64,000 bases of DNA from Thermoanaerobaculia bacterium (GTDB lineage Bacteria; Acidobacteriota; Thermoanaerobaculia; Multivoradales; Multivoraceae): the NCBI GenBank assembly GCA_022823665.1, contig JAJEHN010000009.1:248001-312000 (forward strand). Reading direction: 5' to 3'. The notes under the pieces were generated by a model, which was given only the letters and a program-made list of their open reading frames with translations, ran no database searches and was not told where the DNA came from. Below are positions 1 to 7,229 of this stretch, in pieces. The position numbers and the translations under genes are program-made. Within the stretch, counting starts at the first letter, position 1. Every line of letters begins with the position of its first letter.

Positions 1-2
1 TA

Positions 3-2168
3 ACGACCCTGTCGGCCGCGCCGAATCCGGTGGACGAGGGGGCGGCCAGCGTGATCACCGTAACGCTCGACCGGGCACTCCCCAACGCCGTTACCGTGCC
101 CATCGTGACTACGGCAGGCACGGCCGAGACGGGGGACTACACGGCGCTTACGTCCATCACCGTGCCGGCCAGCCAGAATACGGGCACGGGTTCCCTTGTC
201 ACGACGAGGGACGCGGACACCGACAACGAAACGGTCACCTTGAGGCTCGGCGCCTTGCCGCAGGAGCTGGAAGCCGGTTCACCCGCCAGCGTCACGGTGG
301 AGATCACCGACACGACGCCCGTGGTGACGCTCAGGGCGGCGCCCAACCCGGTAACGGAGGGAGCGAACGCGTCGGTAACGGCGTCCCTGTCCCGGACGTG
401 GAACGCCACACTCCAGATTCCGCTCACGGTTACGCGGGTGACGGCGGAAACGAACGACTACACCGTGCCGGCGCGGATCTCCATTCCCGCCAACACGGCG
501 GAAGCCGCGGTCACCCTGGCTACAACGGACGATTCCGACACGGACGACGAGGAGCTCACGGTCGCCATCGACCGGACCTCCCTGCCGTCCGTGGTCCAGG
601 CGGGCGACCCCTCGAGCGTGGACATGGTCATCGCGGACACGACGACGAAACCAGGCGACAAGCCGCGCGTCAGCCTGTCCGTCTCGCCCTCCACGGTTAC
701 GGAGGGGACGAACGCGAGCGTCCAGGCGACCCTGTCCGGAAGCCTCGCCGCGTCGGTGACGATTCCGCTACTCGTCTCGCCCGGCAGCGCGGAGGCCGGA
801 GACTACACGCCGCCGGCGAGCATCGTCATTCCAGGGGGGAAGACGTCCGCGACGTCGAATCTGATCACGACGACCGACGAGGATCTCGACAACGAGACCC
901 TGAGCATCTCTCTCGGAGCCCTTCCCGACACGGTGCAGCGCGGGTCGCCGAGCAGCGTCGCGGTCACGATCAGGGATACGACGGCCCCCGCCGCCGTCAG
1001 CCTGTCCCTCTCGCCCGCTTCCGTACTCGAGGGCGCCAACTCCGCGGTGACCGCTACCCTCTCGAAAGCGATGAGCCGGACCGTGGTCATTCCGCTCGTC
1101 GAAACGATGATCACTGCCGAGCCGGGCGACTGCGTGACGCCCGGCGTCATTGTCATCCCGGCGGGAAGCCGCGCCGTTTCGGGGGCCATCAGCACGACGG
1201 ACGACGATGATGACGATCAGGAACTCGTGCAGCTGTCCCTCGGCTCCCTGCCCGTCGGTCTCCGCCCCGGAACGCCTTCGAGCGTCACGCTGACCATCCG
1301 CGACGCGGACGGCGGTGGTGGAGGTGGAGGGGGTGGGGGTGGGGGTGGGGGTGGAGGTCCGCCGCCACCGGGACCGCCGCCGCCACCGGGACCGCCGCCA
1401 CCACCGGGACCGCCGCCGAGCGGAGGCCCGACCGCTCACTTCGAAATCCTCGGCGCCGACTGTGACGAAAATCTGTGCACGACGCTGACCGGCGTACGCG
1501 TCACCTTCCAACCCGCGTCCAGCGGCGGCGCTCTCCTTTGGGACTTCGGCGACGGCAGGATCTCGAGATCGGCCCGTCCGGGGCACTCTTGGGAGGCGCC
1601 CGGTTTCCACATGGTCACGTTGACGCAAGGAAGCGGCGAAGCCGTCGCGATGGCTTCGCGGAACGTCCTCGTTCGCGCCCGCGACCCAGACGGCTATTGC
1701 GAACCCGACGACACGATCCTGTGTCTGCGTGACTCGCGCTACTCGGTCTCGGTGGAGTGGGAAACCGGCGACGGGACGGCGGGACAGGCCCGGGTGACTC
1801 ACGCCGGCACGAACGACTCCGGGCTGTTCTGGTTCTTCGACCGGGTCAACTGGGAGATACTGATCAAGGTACTCGACGGCTGCGCGATCAACGGCCACGT
1901 CTGGGTGTTCGCGGCCTCAACCACGGACCTTGGCTATCTCATCCGGGTAACGGACACGGCCACCGGCGACGTCTGGGAGAGTTCGAACGAACCCGGAATG
2001 CCCGCGCCCGCGATCAACGACACGAAGGCGTTCCCGAACAGTTGCCCGGCGCCGACGGGAGCAGCCGCATCCCCCTCCGCGGAGCCGGCGGACGCTGACA
2101 CACCGGGGAATCGAAAAGTCTCCGAGATCGCAAGGAGCACGGGAAGCGGGACCGACGGAAACCGGTAA
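3..2168 (+). CDS. Calx-beta/PKD repeat surface protein (5' end outside window)
   Basis: The reading frame is open to the window edge, so the true start is missing. A GTG at 30 is only the first possible internal start; residues are numbered from it. About four Calx-beta-like repeats of roughly 105 residues (1-428) share the phrases NPV-EGA-AS, DYT and D-D-E-T. A run of 16 glycines and a PPPPPG-type linker (about 430-466) follow, then a PKD-like domain with WDFGDG near 505. A four-cysteine C-terminal domain (557-672) recurs in the sugar dehydrogenase-like protein at 54375-55931. Calx-beta and PKD modules are usual in secreted or surface adhesins and often bind calcium. The 40-residue tail is low complexity. 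The role is not known beyond probable extracellular binding. Confidence 0.85.
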   Translation, partial: TTLSAAPNPVDEGAASVITVTLDRALPNAVTVPIVTTAGTAETGDYTALTSITVPASQNTGTGSLVTTRDADTDNETVTLRLGALPQELEAGSPASVTVEITDTTPVVTLRAAPNPVTEGANASVTASLSRTWNATLQIPLTVTRVTAETNDYTVPARISIPANTAEAAVTLATTDDSDTDDEELTVAIDRTSLPSVVQAGDPSSVDMVIADTTTKPGDKPRVSLSVSPSTVTEGTNASVQATLSGSLAASVTIPLLVSPGSAEAGDYTPPASIVIPGGKTSATSNLITTTDEDLDNETLSISLGALPDTVQRGSPSSVAVTIRDTTAPAAVSLSLSPASVLEGANSAVTATLSKAMSRTVVIPLVETMITAEPGDCVTPGVIVIPAGSRAVSGAISTTDDDDDDQELVQLSLGSLPVGLRPGTPSSVTLTIRDADGGGGGGGGGGGGGGGGPPPPGPPPPPGPPPPPGPPPSGGPTAHFEILGADCDENLCTTLTGVRVTFQPASSGGALLWDFGDGRISRSARPGHSWEAPGFHMVTLTQGSGEAVAMASRNVLVRARDPDGYCEPDDTILCLRDSRYSVSVEWETGDGTAGQARVTHAGTNDSGLFWFFDRVNWEILIKVLDGCAINGHVWVFAASTTDLGYLIRVTDTATGDVWESSNEPGMPAPAINDTKAFPNSCPAPTGAAASPSAEPADADTPGNRKVSEIARSTGSGTDGNR
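1314..1425 (+). repeat. Low-complexity poly-Gly/poly-Pro coding tract
   Basis: The first part is G-rich (GGTGGAGGTGGGGG-like) and encodes consecutive glycines. It passes directly into repeats of CCGCCGCCACCGGGAC encoding PPPPPG units. It is in frame with the surface protein and acts as a linker between the Calx-beta and PKD regions. The G-tracts on the plus strand could form a G-quadruplex, and the tract is a likely site of length variation. Confidence 0.8.
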
Positions 2169-2221
2169 CGGCCCCGCTTCGGGAAGAGAAGGAGCTGAAC
2201 ACGGAGTCCCAGCCCGCTCGG

Positions 2222-2401
2222 AGTCTCAGCCTGGTCGGCTACGGGCCGACGCTCGGCGTCGCCTTCGGCGGCATTCAGGGCGAGGACTACTGGTACGAAC
2301 ACACGGACGTCTGGGCCAACGAGCGGCTGCTGAACTACGTGCCGCAGGAGGTGATCGACGCCCGTGCCCGCCGCCGCCAGAAGGCGCCGGAGGGCGAGTA
2401 C
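2222..2401 (+). pseudogene. Amidohydrolase remnant, upstream fragment
   Basis: An open frame reads YGPTLGVAFGG, then EDYWYEHTDVW, and RARRRQKAPEGEY up to the insertion site. From memory this matches the central part of secreted imidazolonepropionase-like amidohydrolases often fused to a TolB-type propeller. It has no start codon and no N-terminal half: the preceding 50 bases lead straight back to the stop codon of the surface protein. It continues in the same frame at 4922 once the IS21 element and one copy of the target duplication are removed. The gene was therefore already truncated, or was later lost at its 5' end. No function is expected. Confidence 0.75.
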
Positions 2402-2459
2402 TGTTGGCAACGCCCGGAAATTGAGCCAAACGCCGATCGGAAAGTGAGCCACCCTCGGC
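2402..2459 (+). repeat. IS21 left terminal inverted repeat
   Basis: It starts TGTTGGCAACGCC and contains two CGGAAA boxes (from 2415 and from 2438), each followed by a TGAGCCA-like stretch. It aligns without gaps to the reverse complement of 4862-4919. Confidence 0.9.
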
Positions 2460-2521
2460 GGTGTTTCGAGTGTACGGGATCCGTTCTCCCGGATCTTCTT
2501 CAGAGGTCAGTAGCCGTAGCG

Positions 2522-2614
2522 GCTGCGGTAGCTGTGGGAAACCGGCTTGCCGGTTTTCCAAGGCGCTGGGGGAAACGGTCTGCCGTTTTCCGCAGGGCCG
2601 GCAGCTTCCGCAGC
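2522..2614. other. Nested palindromes between IS left end and istB
   Basis: An outer stem pairs GCTGCGGTAGCTG (2522-2534) with CAGCTTCCGCAGC (2602-2614), with one mismatch. Inside it lie two similar hairpins, 2537-2559 (GGAAACCGGC against GCCGGTTTTCC) and 2571-2591 (GGAAACGG against CCGTTTTCC). Together they could fold as a branched structure. It sits 3' of istB, so it may act as a terminator or mRNA-stabilising element of the transposase transcript. The function is inferred. Confidence 0.6.
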
Positions 2615-2642
2615 CAGCGTCGGCGGTTCGGTGCGAGTCGGC

Positions 2643-3392
2643 TCATGGGGTCGTCTTCAAGCGGGTTCGATAGGAGGCGCCCTTGGTGGCGAGGATGTGG
2701 GCATGGCGAGAGAGGCGGTCGAGCAGGGCGGTGGTGAGTTCTTCGTCGCCGAAGACGCGGACCCACTCGGAGAAGGCGAGATTCGAGGTGACGATGGTCG
2801 AGCGGCGCTCGTAGCGGTCGGCGAGGACGTTGAAGAGCAGTTCGCCGCCGGCGCGGTCGAAGGGCACGAAGCCGAGTTCGTCGAGGATCAACAGATCGGC
2901 TCGCCGCATACGCTGCTGCAGGCGGCCGAGTTCCCTTTGGTCGCGGGCTTCAAGGAGGTCGTGCACGAGGTCGGAGGCCTTCTGGAAGAGGACCCGGCGC
3001 CTTCGCTTCGCTGCCTCGATGCCGAGCGCGATCGCGACATGGGTCTTGCCGGTGCCGATGGGGCCGACCAGGACGACGTCGTCGCCGCGGTCGATGTACT
3101 CGCAGGAGGCCAGCTCGGCCAGCTTGGGTTTGGAGATTCCCTTGAGCGCTTCCAAGTCGAGCTGTTCCAAGGTCTTGTGGTCGGGGAAGCGGGCGGCGCG
3201 CATCAGGCGCTCGACGGCCCTGGCGCCGCGGTCCCTGATCTCGGCTTCGAGCAGTTGCCACAGGTAGTCCTCGTAGTCCCACTGCGCGTCCCGGGCCTGC
3301 CGCGCGCGCTGCTCGTAGTCGCGCAGCACCGAAGGCAGCCCGAGGGTCTTGAGCCCCTCCGCAACGACGGCTCTGCGCGCGGCGCGACTCAC
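2643..3392 (-). CDS. istB: IS21 helper ATPase IstB
   Basis: A 249-residue AAA+ ATPase, the normal IstB length, that binds target DNA and activates the IstA transposase. Walker A GPIGTGKT is at 110-117 and Walker B LLILDELG at 167-174. The start is taken as GTG 3392-3390 because it overlaps the istA stop as GTGA, the usual translational coupling in IS21 elements. The longer open frame upstream (to 3629) lies inside istA and is arginine-rich shadow sequence. No frameshift or missing motif is visible, so the element may still be mobile. Confidence 0.93.
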   Translation of the reverse strand: MSRAARRAVVAEGLKTLGLPSVLRDYEQRARQARDAQWDYEDYLWQLLEAEIRDRGARAVERLMRAARFPDHKTLEQLDLEALKGISKPKLAELASCEYIDRGDDVVLVGPIGTGKTHVAIALGIEAAKRRRRVLFQKASDLVHDLLEARDQRELGRLQQRMRRADLLILDELGFVPFDRAGGELLFNVLADRYERRSTIVTSNLAFSEWVRVFGDEELTTALLDRLSRHAHILATKGASYRTRLKTTP

Positions 3393-4798
3393 GACGCCGC
3401 CTCGTGGAGCAGCGCGTCGAAGTCGGCGGCCGCGGCGCTTTCGACCGTGTGGGCTCGAAGGGTTTCCGGCACCTCGACGGTCGGGACCGACTTCTGCTCG
3501 ACCAGCCCCAGCAGGTCGAAGCGGCCGGCGGCGAGGGCCTCCTCGACGGCTGCGGCGACCACGCTCAACAGCTTGGCGAACAGCCGCGCCGTCTCCAGCG
3601 CGCCGTGCCGCGACTCCAGCATCCGCCACAGCTTGCGGTAGGGCGGCCCGAGCTCGCCGAGCAACTCCGGAGCGACCTGGCGTACCGCCTGAGGTTTGCG
3701 CGACAGCTCCTCGAAGTAGTGCGAGTAGCGCACCAGGCGCTGCCCCGAACGCACGCGGTCCCAGCGGTACTCCTCGTCGCGGCAGCGGAAGACGACGTCG
3801 CCCGCGCCGACCCGGACATGGACCTCAAGGCTCTTCCACCGCGAAGGCACGGAATAGGTCGCGCCGCCCAACTGCACCGTCGCCTGGCGAGAGACCCGGA
3901 CGATCTTGAGCTTCCTCGGCTCGAAGTCCGAGCCGGGCAACTCCCGCATCGCTCCCCGCTCCTCCTCCCAGAGCGCGGCGTCCTTGTGCGCCGCATCGAC
4001 CGAAGCCAGCACCGTGGCCGCGATCTCCGCCAAGGTCCCGCCACGCGGCACCGGACTCATGTGCGCCAGACGGATGCCCTTGCCGCGAGCCTCCACGCTG
4101 CCCTTGTCGTGGCCCTCGCCTGGACGCGCGAAGCACGGCTCGAACAGGTAGTGGCTCGCCAGGGCCGCGAATCGCTCCGTCAACTCCCGCGCGGCCCCTC
4201 CGCGACGGCGCACCGCAGAACTCAGATTGTCGTAGACCAGACGATGGGGCACGCCGCCGAAGTGCAGGAAGGCCCGCACGTGCCCGTCCAGGAACGACAC
4301 CTGGTCGCAGCGGTCGTATAGCCACGCGAACGAACGCTTCGAGTACGGCAGGTGCATCCGGAACTTCCAGACCCGGTGCGCCACGCCGGCCTCCTCGACC
4401 GTGACCTCGAAAAAGTCCACCTGACCCGACTCGCCGGCCCGGTGCACCAACGGAATGAACGTCTCACGACGCTGACGCCTCCACTCCCGCACGTAGCTGC
4501 GAACCGTCGTGATCCCGACCTCGTAGCCCTCCTCCAGCAACTGACGGTGCAGACGAACAGCCGTCAAACGCTGCTTCGCCGTCGTCCGCCGAGACCATGT
4601 GCCCAGCAGCTCGTCCAGCCGCGGACCCACCCGCTCCGTCACCCACCGACGCCGGGGCTTGCTCTCAACCCGGCGCGGCGCGCTCTGGTCCAGGTACTTA
4701 CGGACCGTGTTGCGGCTTACGCCGTGCTCACGGGCCACCGAGCGCTGGCTGCGGCCCTCCACCAGCACCTGGTGCCGAATAGCATGAATCTGATCCAT
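3389..4798 (-). CDS. istA: IS21 transposase IstA
   Basis: A DDE transposase of about 469 residues. The N-terminus carries a helix-turn-helix (VAREHGVSRNTVRKYL, 21-36) and the rve integrase core supplies the likely catalytic residues D128 (GQVDFF), D190 (VYDNLS) and E236 (KGSVEARG). The start is ATG at 4798 (MDQIH), preceded by GGAGGGAGGAC. A TTG three codons upstream (4807) is an alternative. The gene lies just inside the right inverted repeat and overlaps istB by four bases. It appears complete. Confidence 0.93.
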   Translation of the reverse strand: MDQIHAIRHQVLVEGRSQRSVAREHGVSRNTVRKYLDQSAPRRVESKPRRRWVTERVGPRLDELLGTWSRRTTAKQRLTAVRLHRQLLEEGYEVGITTVRSYVREWRRQRRETFIPLVHRAGESGQVDFFEVTVEEAGVAHRVWKFRMHLPYSKRSFAWLYDRCDQVSFLDGHVRAFLHFGGVPHRLVYDNLSSAVRRRGGAARELTERFAALASHYLFEPCFARPGEGHDKGSVEARGKGIRLAHMSPVPRGGTLAEIAATVLASVDAAHKDAALWEEERGAMRELPGSDFEPRKLKIVRVSRQATVQLGGATYSVPSRWKSLEVHVRVGAGDVVFRCRDEEYRWDRVRSGQRLVRYSHYFEELSRKPQAVRQVAPELLGELGPPYRKLWRMLESRHGALETARLFAKLLSVVAAAVEEALAAGRFDLLGLVEQKSVPTVEVPETLRAHTVESAAAADFDALLHEAAS

Positions 4799-4861
4799 CC
4801 TCAGCAAGTCCTCCCTCCGATCGCTCTGGTCTCTCGTACAGGACCAAGCTACCGGCCAAGG

Positions 4862-4919
4862 GCCGAGGGTGGATCACTTTCCGGTCGTTGAATGGCTCAG
4901 TTTCCGAGCGATGCCTCCA
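4862..4919 (-). repeat. IS21 right terminal inverted repeat
   Basis: Read on the minus strand it starts TGGAGGCATCGCT, then two CGGAAA boxes, matching the left end at 47 of 58 positions. The adjacent ACGAGTAC (4920-4927) is the second target-site copy. Confidence 0.9.
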
Positions 4920-4921
4920 AC

Positions 4922-5311
4922 GAGTACAACCACATCCTGGCCGCGCAGGTGGTCAACGAGCTCGACCAGGCCGGCGTGCCGATCATGCTCTGCGCCCACG
5001 GCCAGCGCGAGGGCCTCGCCGCCCACTGGGAGATGTGGATGTTCGAGCAGGGCGGGGTGCCACCCCACCGGGCCCTGATCGCCGGCACGATCAACGGCGC
5101 CCCCTACATCGGCATGGAGGCCGATCTCGGTTCCCTCGAAGCCGGCAAGCTCGCCGACCTGATCGTCCTCGAAGAGAACCCGCTGCAGAACCTGCGCAGC
5201 TCCGAACTCGTCCGCTACGTCATGGTAGGCGGCCGGCTGTTCGACGCCCTGTCGATGAACGAGATCGCCGGCGAGAAGCTGCAGCGGAAGCCGTTCTGGT
5301 TCCAGCGTTGA
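4922..5311 (+). pseudogene. Amidohydrolase remnant, C-terminal fragment
   Basis: The frame continues directly from the fragment ending at 2401: EGEY joins NHILAAQVVNELDQAG, then AHGQREGLAAHWEMW and the terminal GSLEAGKLADLIVLEENPL motif. That last motif is the classic end of the composite beta-sandwich domain of imidazolonepropionase-like amidohydrolases. An ATG at 4892 gives a 139-residue open frame, but its first ten residues are encoded by the IS end, so it is not a native start. The fragment lacks the N-terminal HxH metal site and the rest of the barrel and cannot be an active enzyme. Confidence 0.85.
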
Positions 5312-5359
5312 GGACCCAGGAACGGACGGCGCTCCCGGACGTTCCGGCACACGGCTGCT

Positions 5360-6523
5360 TCAATCCGGCGGCACGGCCGGGCCGGTCTCGATCAAGAGAT
5401 CCGAGCCGTAGGCGATACCCGCGACCTTGCAGGAGCGCTTCAGGTTCAGCAGCTTTCCATCGGTGCCGAGGTTGGTGTTGAGATACCAATCGCCGCGGAC
5501 CTTCCGGGCGTACTTCTGGTGCTGCGGTAACAACCCCGTCTCGGCAGGTGTCTTCCCGATGTGCCTTCGCGTCGTGCCTTGAATCGCTTCCCCGAGCCGC
5601 TCGTAGAAGTCGACGCCACCGTAGTCCTCGTAGAGTTGGCTGATGACGGCTACGTACATTTCCGTCACGTTCCTCTCCACTCGCCGCTCACCCCGGTACG
5701 TCCACATGGCACGACCCCTGACACGCGCTGACCCACTGCTCGAGCCTGCCGTCGGACGCGCATCCGACAGCGGCGACCCCCGACCCGCCATCTTCTCCGC
5801 CACGGCGGAAACTTCAAGCGGGAAACTGAATCCGTGGCGGATGAAGTTCCTGACCGCACCGTTCAGAGACCTACCACTCGGCGCACTGCCGCCCGCAACG
5901 GCCGCTTGCGCCTTGGCGGCGCCGGCGACGACCTTCACGAGCTTCTCGCTCGGACCCCCGGCGAGATCCGCCCACCCTGACTGAACGGCGCGATGAAGAG
6001 CGAGGCGTTCTCTGTCGCCCTCGGCGGCCCCGAGTGCGGAACCCGAAAGCACGCGGTCCCGTGCCAGATAACGCTCCAGCAGACTGGCGGCCGCTCCCGT
6101 GCCGGTGGTCCCAAGATCGACCTCCTGCACCAGTCTCTCGGCGGAGCTGCCATGGCCCAGCGGAAGGTAGAACGACCAAACCCGACCGTCGGTCGTCAGC
6201 CCGAGTCGAGTCTGCGTCTTCATCGCGTACAGAAGAAGCTGGTCCCTCGCGCCACCGTCCAGCTTGCCGGGGGCCTTCGCTTCGACCACGAAGACCACTC
6301 TCTTCTGATGGTCGAAGAGCGCGTAGTCGAAGAAGTAGTTCTTTCCGCCGGTTACCGCGTACTCGCGCCGGATGACGCCCGGATCCTCCATGTCCCAGCC
6401 AAGCGAGCGCAGGAGCGGGTTCAGGATGTAGAGCCGAACGTCCGCTTCACTCCGAACGACGCCCCCCTCCAGGTGGCCCCTGGCCTTCTCGATGATGTCG
6501 CGGACCTGTTTCAGGTTGCTCAA
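5360..6523 (-). CDS. HsdR N-terminal-like nuclease domain protein
   Basis: About 387 residues from a TTG start at 6523, preceded by AGGGG. Upstream in-frame sequence overlaps the neighbouring gene and looks non-coding. Residues 1-180 resemble the N-terminal domain of type I restriction R subunits (HSDR_N_2), with a PD-(D/E)xK-like arrangement: D66 (YFFDYALF), then E81 and K83 (VVEAKAPGK). There is no helicase motor, unlike real HsdR. The C-terminal third (TEMYVAVISQLYEDYGG, then RGDWYLNTNLGTDGKL) is not one I recognise. It is the last gene of a five-gene minus-strand cluster, 58 bases after the DUF4276 gene. A nuclease effector is plausible but unproven. Confidence 0.75.
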   Translation of the reverse strand: MSNLKQVRDIIEKARGHLEGGVVRSEADVRLYILNPLLRSLGWDMEDPGVIRREYAVTGGKNYFFDYALFDHQKRVVFVVEAKAPGKLDGGARDQLLLYAMKTQTRLGLTTDGRVWSFYLPLGHGSSAERLVQEVDLGTTGTGAAASLLERYLARDRVLSGSALGAAEGDRERLALHRAVQSGWADLAGGPSEKLVKVVAGAAKAQAAVAGGSAPSGRSLNGAVRNFIRHGFSFPLEVSAVAEKMAGRGSPLSDARPTAGSSSGSARVRGRAMWTYRGERRVERNVTEMYVAVISQLYEDYGGVDFYERLGEAIQGTTRRHIGKTPAETGLLPQHQKYARKVRGDWYLNTNLGTDGKLLNLKRSCKVAGIAYGSDLLIETGPAVPPD

Positions 6524-6581
6524 GACGACGGCCCCTATGGATTCGAATGATCGAAGGGGGCAGAGAGTACCAAGCCGAGCC

Positions 6582-7229
6582 TCAACGCTCCGTTCCTGCC
6601 AGGATCTCCAGCCGGGAAAGCCAAGCGTCGAAGCGCTTGCACTCGCGTCGAATGGCGGCCAGTCCGATTCTGCTCGCCACGCGCGGGCCATGAACTTCCT
6701 TCCGATAGCGAGGCAGTGCCATCTGGATCCGCTTGCTCGGCGCCGTGTGCTTGCCGTCGTTGATGAGTTCCGGTGAAGCGAACCCGGCACGGACGCTGCG
6801 AAGTTCCGCAACGGAGGATTCCCGCGCGTCGGGAACGGACTCGAAGGCTTCCGGCCGCGAGAACAGCAGCCCCTCGAACTCGAGCAGCTGGACGTATGGG
6901 ATCACGCGGTCGAGCCGGGCCCGAGGACCGAGTTTGGCTCGCAGCTCCTCGATCAAGTCCGCTACGAGTTCATCCACCGTGCGGCCCTCCCTGCCGCGAA
7001 AGCCGTAGAAGTCCACCAGCGACGTGACGGCATCGAAGCTGTGCGCCAGGAGCCGCATGTCGCCGACAAGTACCGCGGCAGAGACATTGCCGCCCTTCCA
7101 CCGATTCCTGGCACTGCCCACGAGAATCGGCGTCACATCCACTCCTGCCGCCCAGAGGTGCTCCTGGAGCAAACCCCTGACGAACTCTTCCTCGGTGCGG
7201 CCCTCCACCGAGATCGCAAGTCGGATCAC
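6582..7229 (-). CDS. DUF4276 family protein (TOPRIM-like)
   Basis: 215 residues from a GTG at 7229 that overlaps the stop of the ATPase gene as GTGA. Motifs characteristic of DUF4276 are present: VEGRTEEEFV (8-17, with E9 the likely first metal ligand), DFYGF (73-77) and PYVQLLEFEGLLF (111-123). The family is related to TOPRIM folds found in OLD-type nucleases and in AriB of PARIS. It is commonly encoded beside an SMC/RecF-like ATPase, as here. The expected role is effector or nuclease partner of that ATPase, inferred from family and context. Confidence 0.85.
   Translation of the reverse strand: MIRLAISVEGRTEEEFVRGLLQEHLWAAGVDVTPILVGSARNRWKGGNVSAAVLVGDMRLLAHSFDAVTSLVDFYGFRGREGRTVDELVADLIEELRAKLGPRARLDRVIPYVQLLEFEGLLFSRPEAFESVPDARESSVAELRSVRAGFASPELINDGKHTAPSKRIQMALPRYRKEVHGPRVASRIGLAAIRRECKRFDAWLSRLEILAGTER

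Larger units (their letters stand above)
2402..4919 (-). mobile_element. IS21-family insertion sequence, apparently intact
   Basis: The element is 2518 bp and carries istA and istB on the minus strand. Its ends are 58-bp inverted repeats, 2402-2459 and 4862-4919, that align without gaps at 47 of 58 positions. It begins TG and ends CA. Each end holds two copies of a CGGAAA-TGAGCCA-like box, the multiple transposase-binding pattern known for IS21. Flanks are GCGAGTAC (2394-2401) and ACGAGTAC (4920-4927), an 8-bp duplication with one mismatch. It splits an amidohydrolase remnant in frame. Confidence 0.93.

Noticed and set aside
3393..3629. N-terminal extension of IstB
   Set aside because: This part overlaps istA, is arginine-rich and precedes the GTG that forms the usual GTGA coupling with istA.
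4892..5311. A complete 139-residue gene with ATG at 4892
   Set aside because: The ATG and first ten codons are IS21 end sequence; the rest is the tail of a disrupted amidohydrolase.
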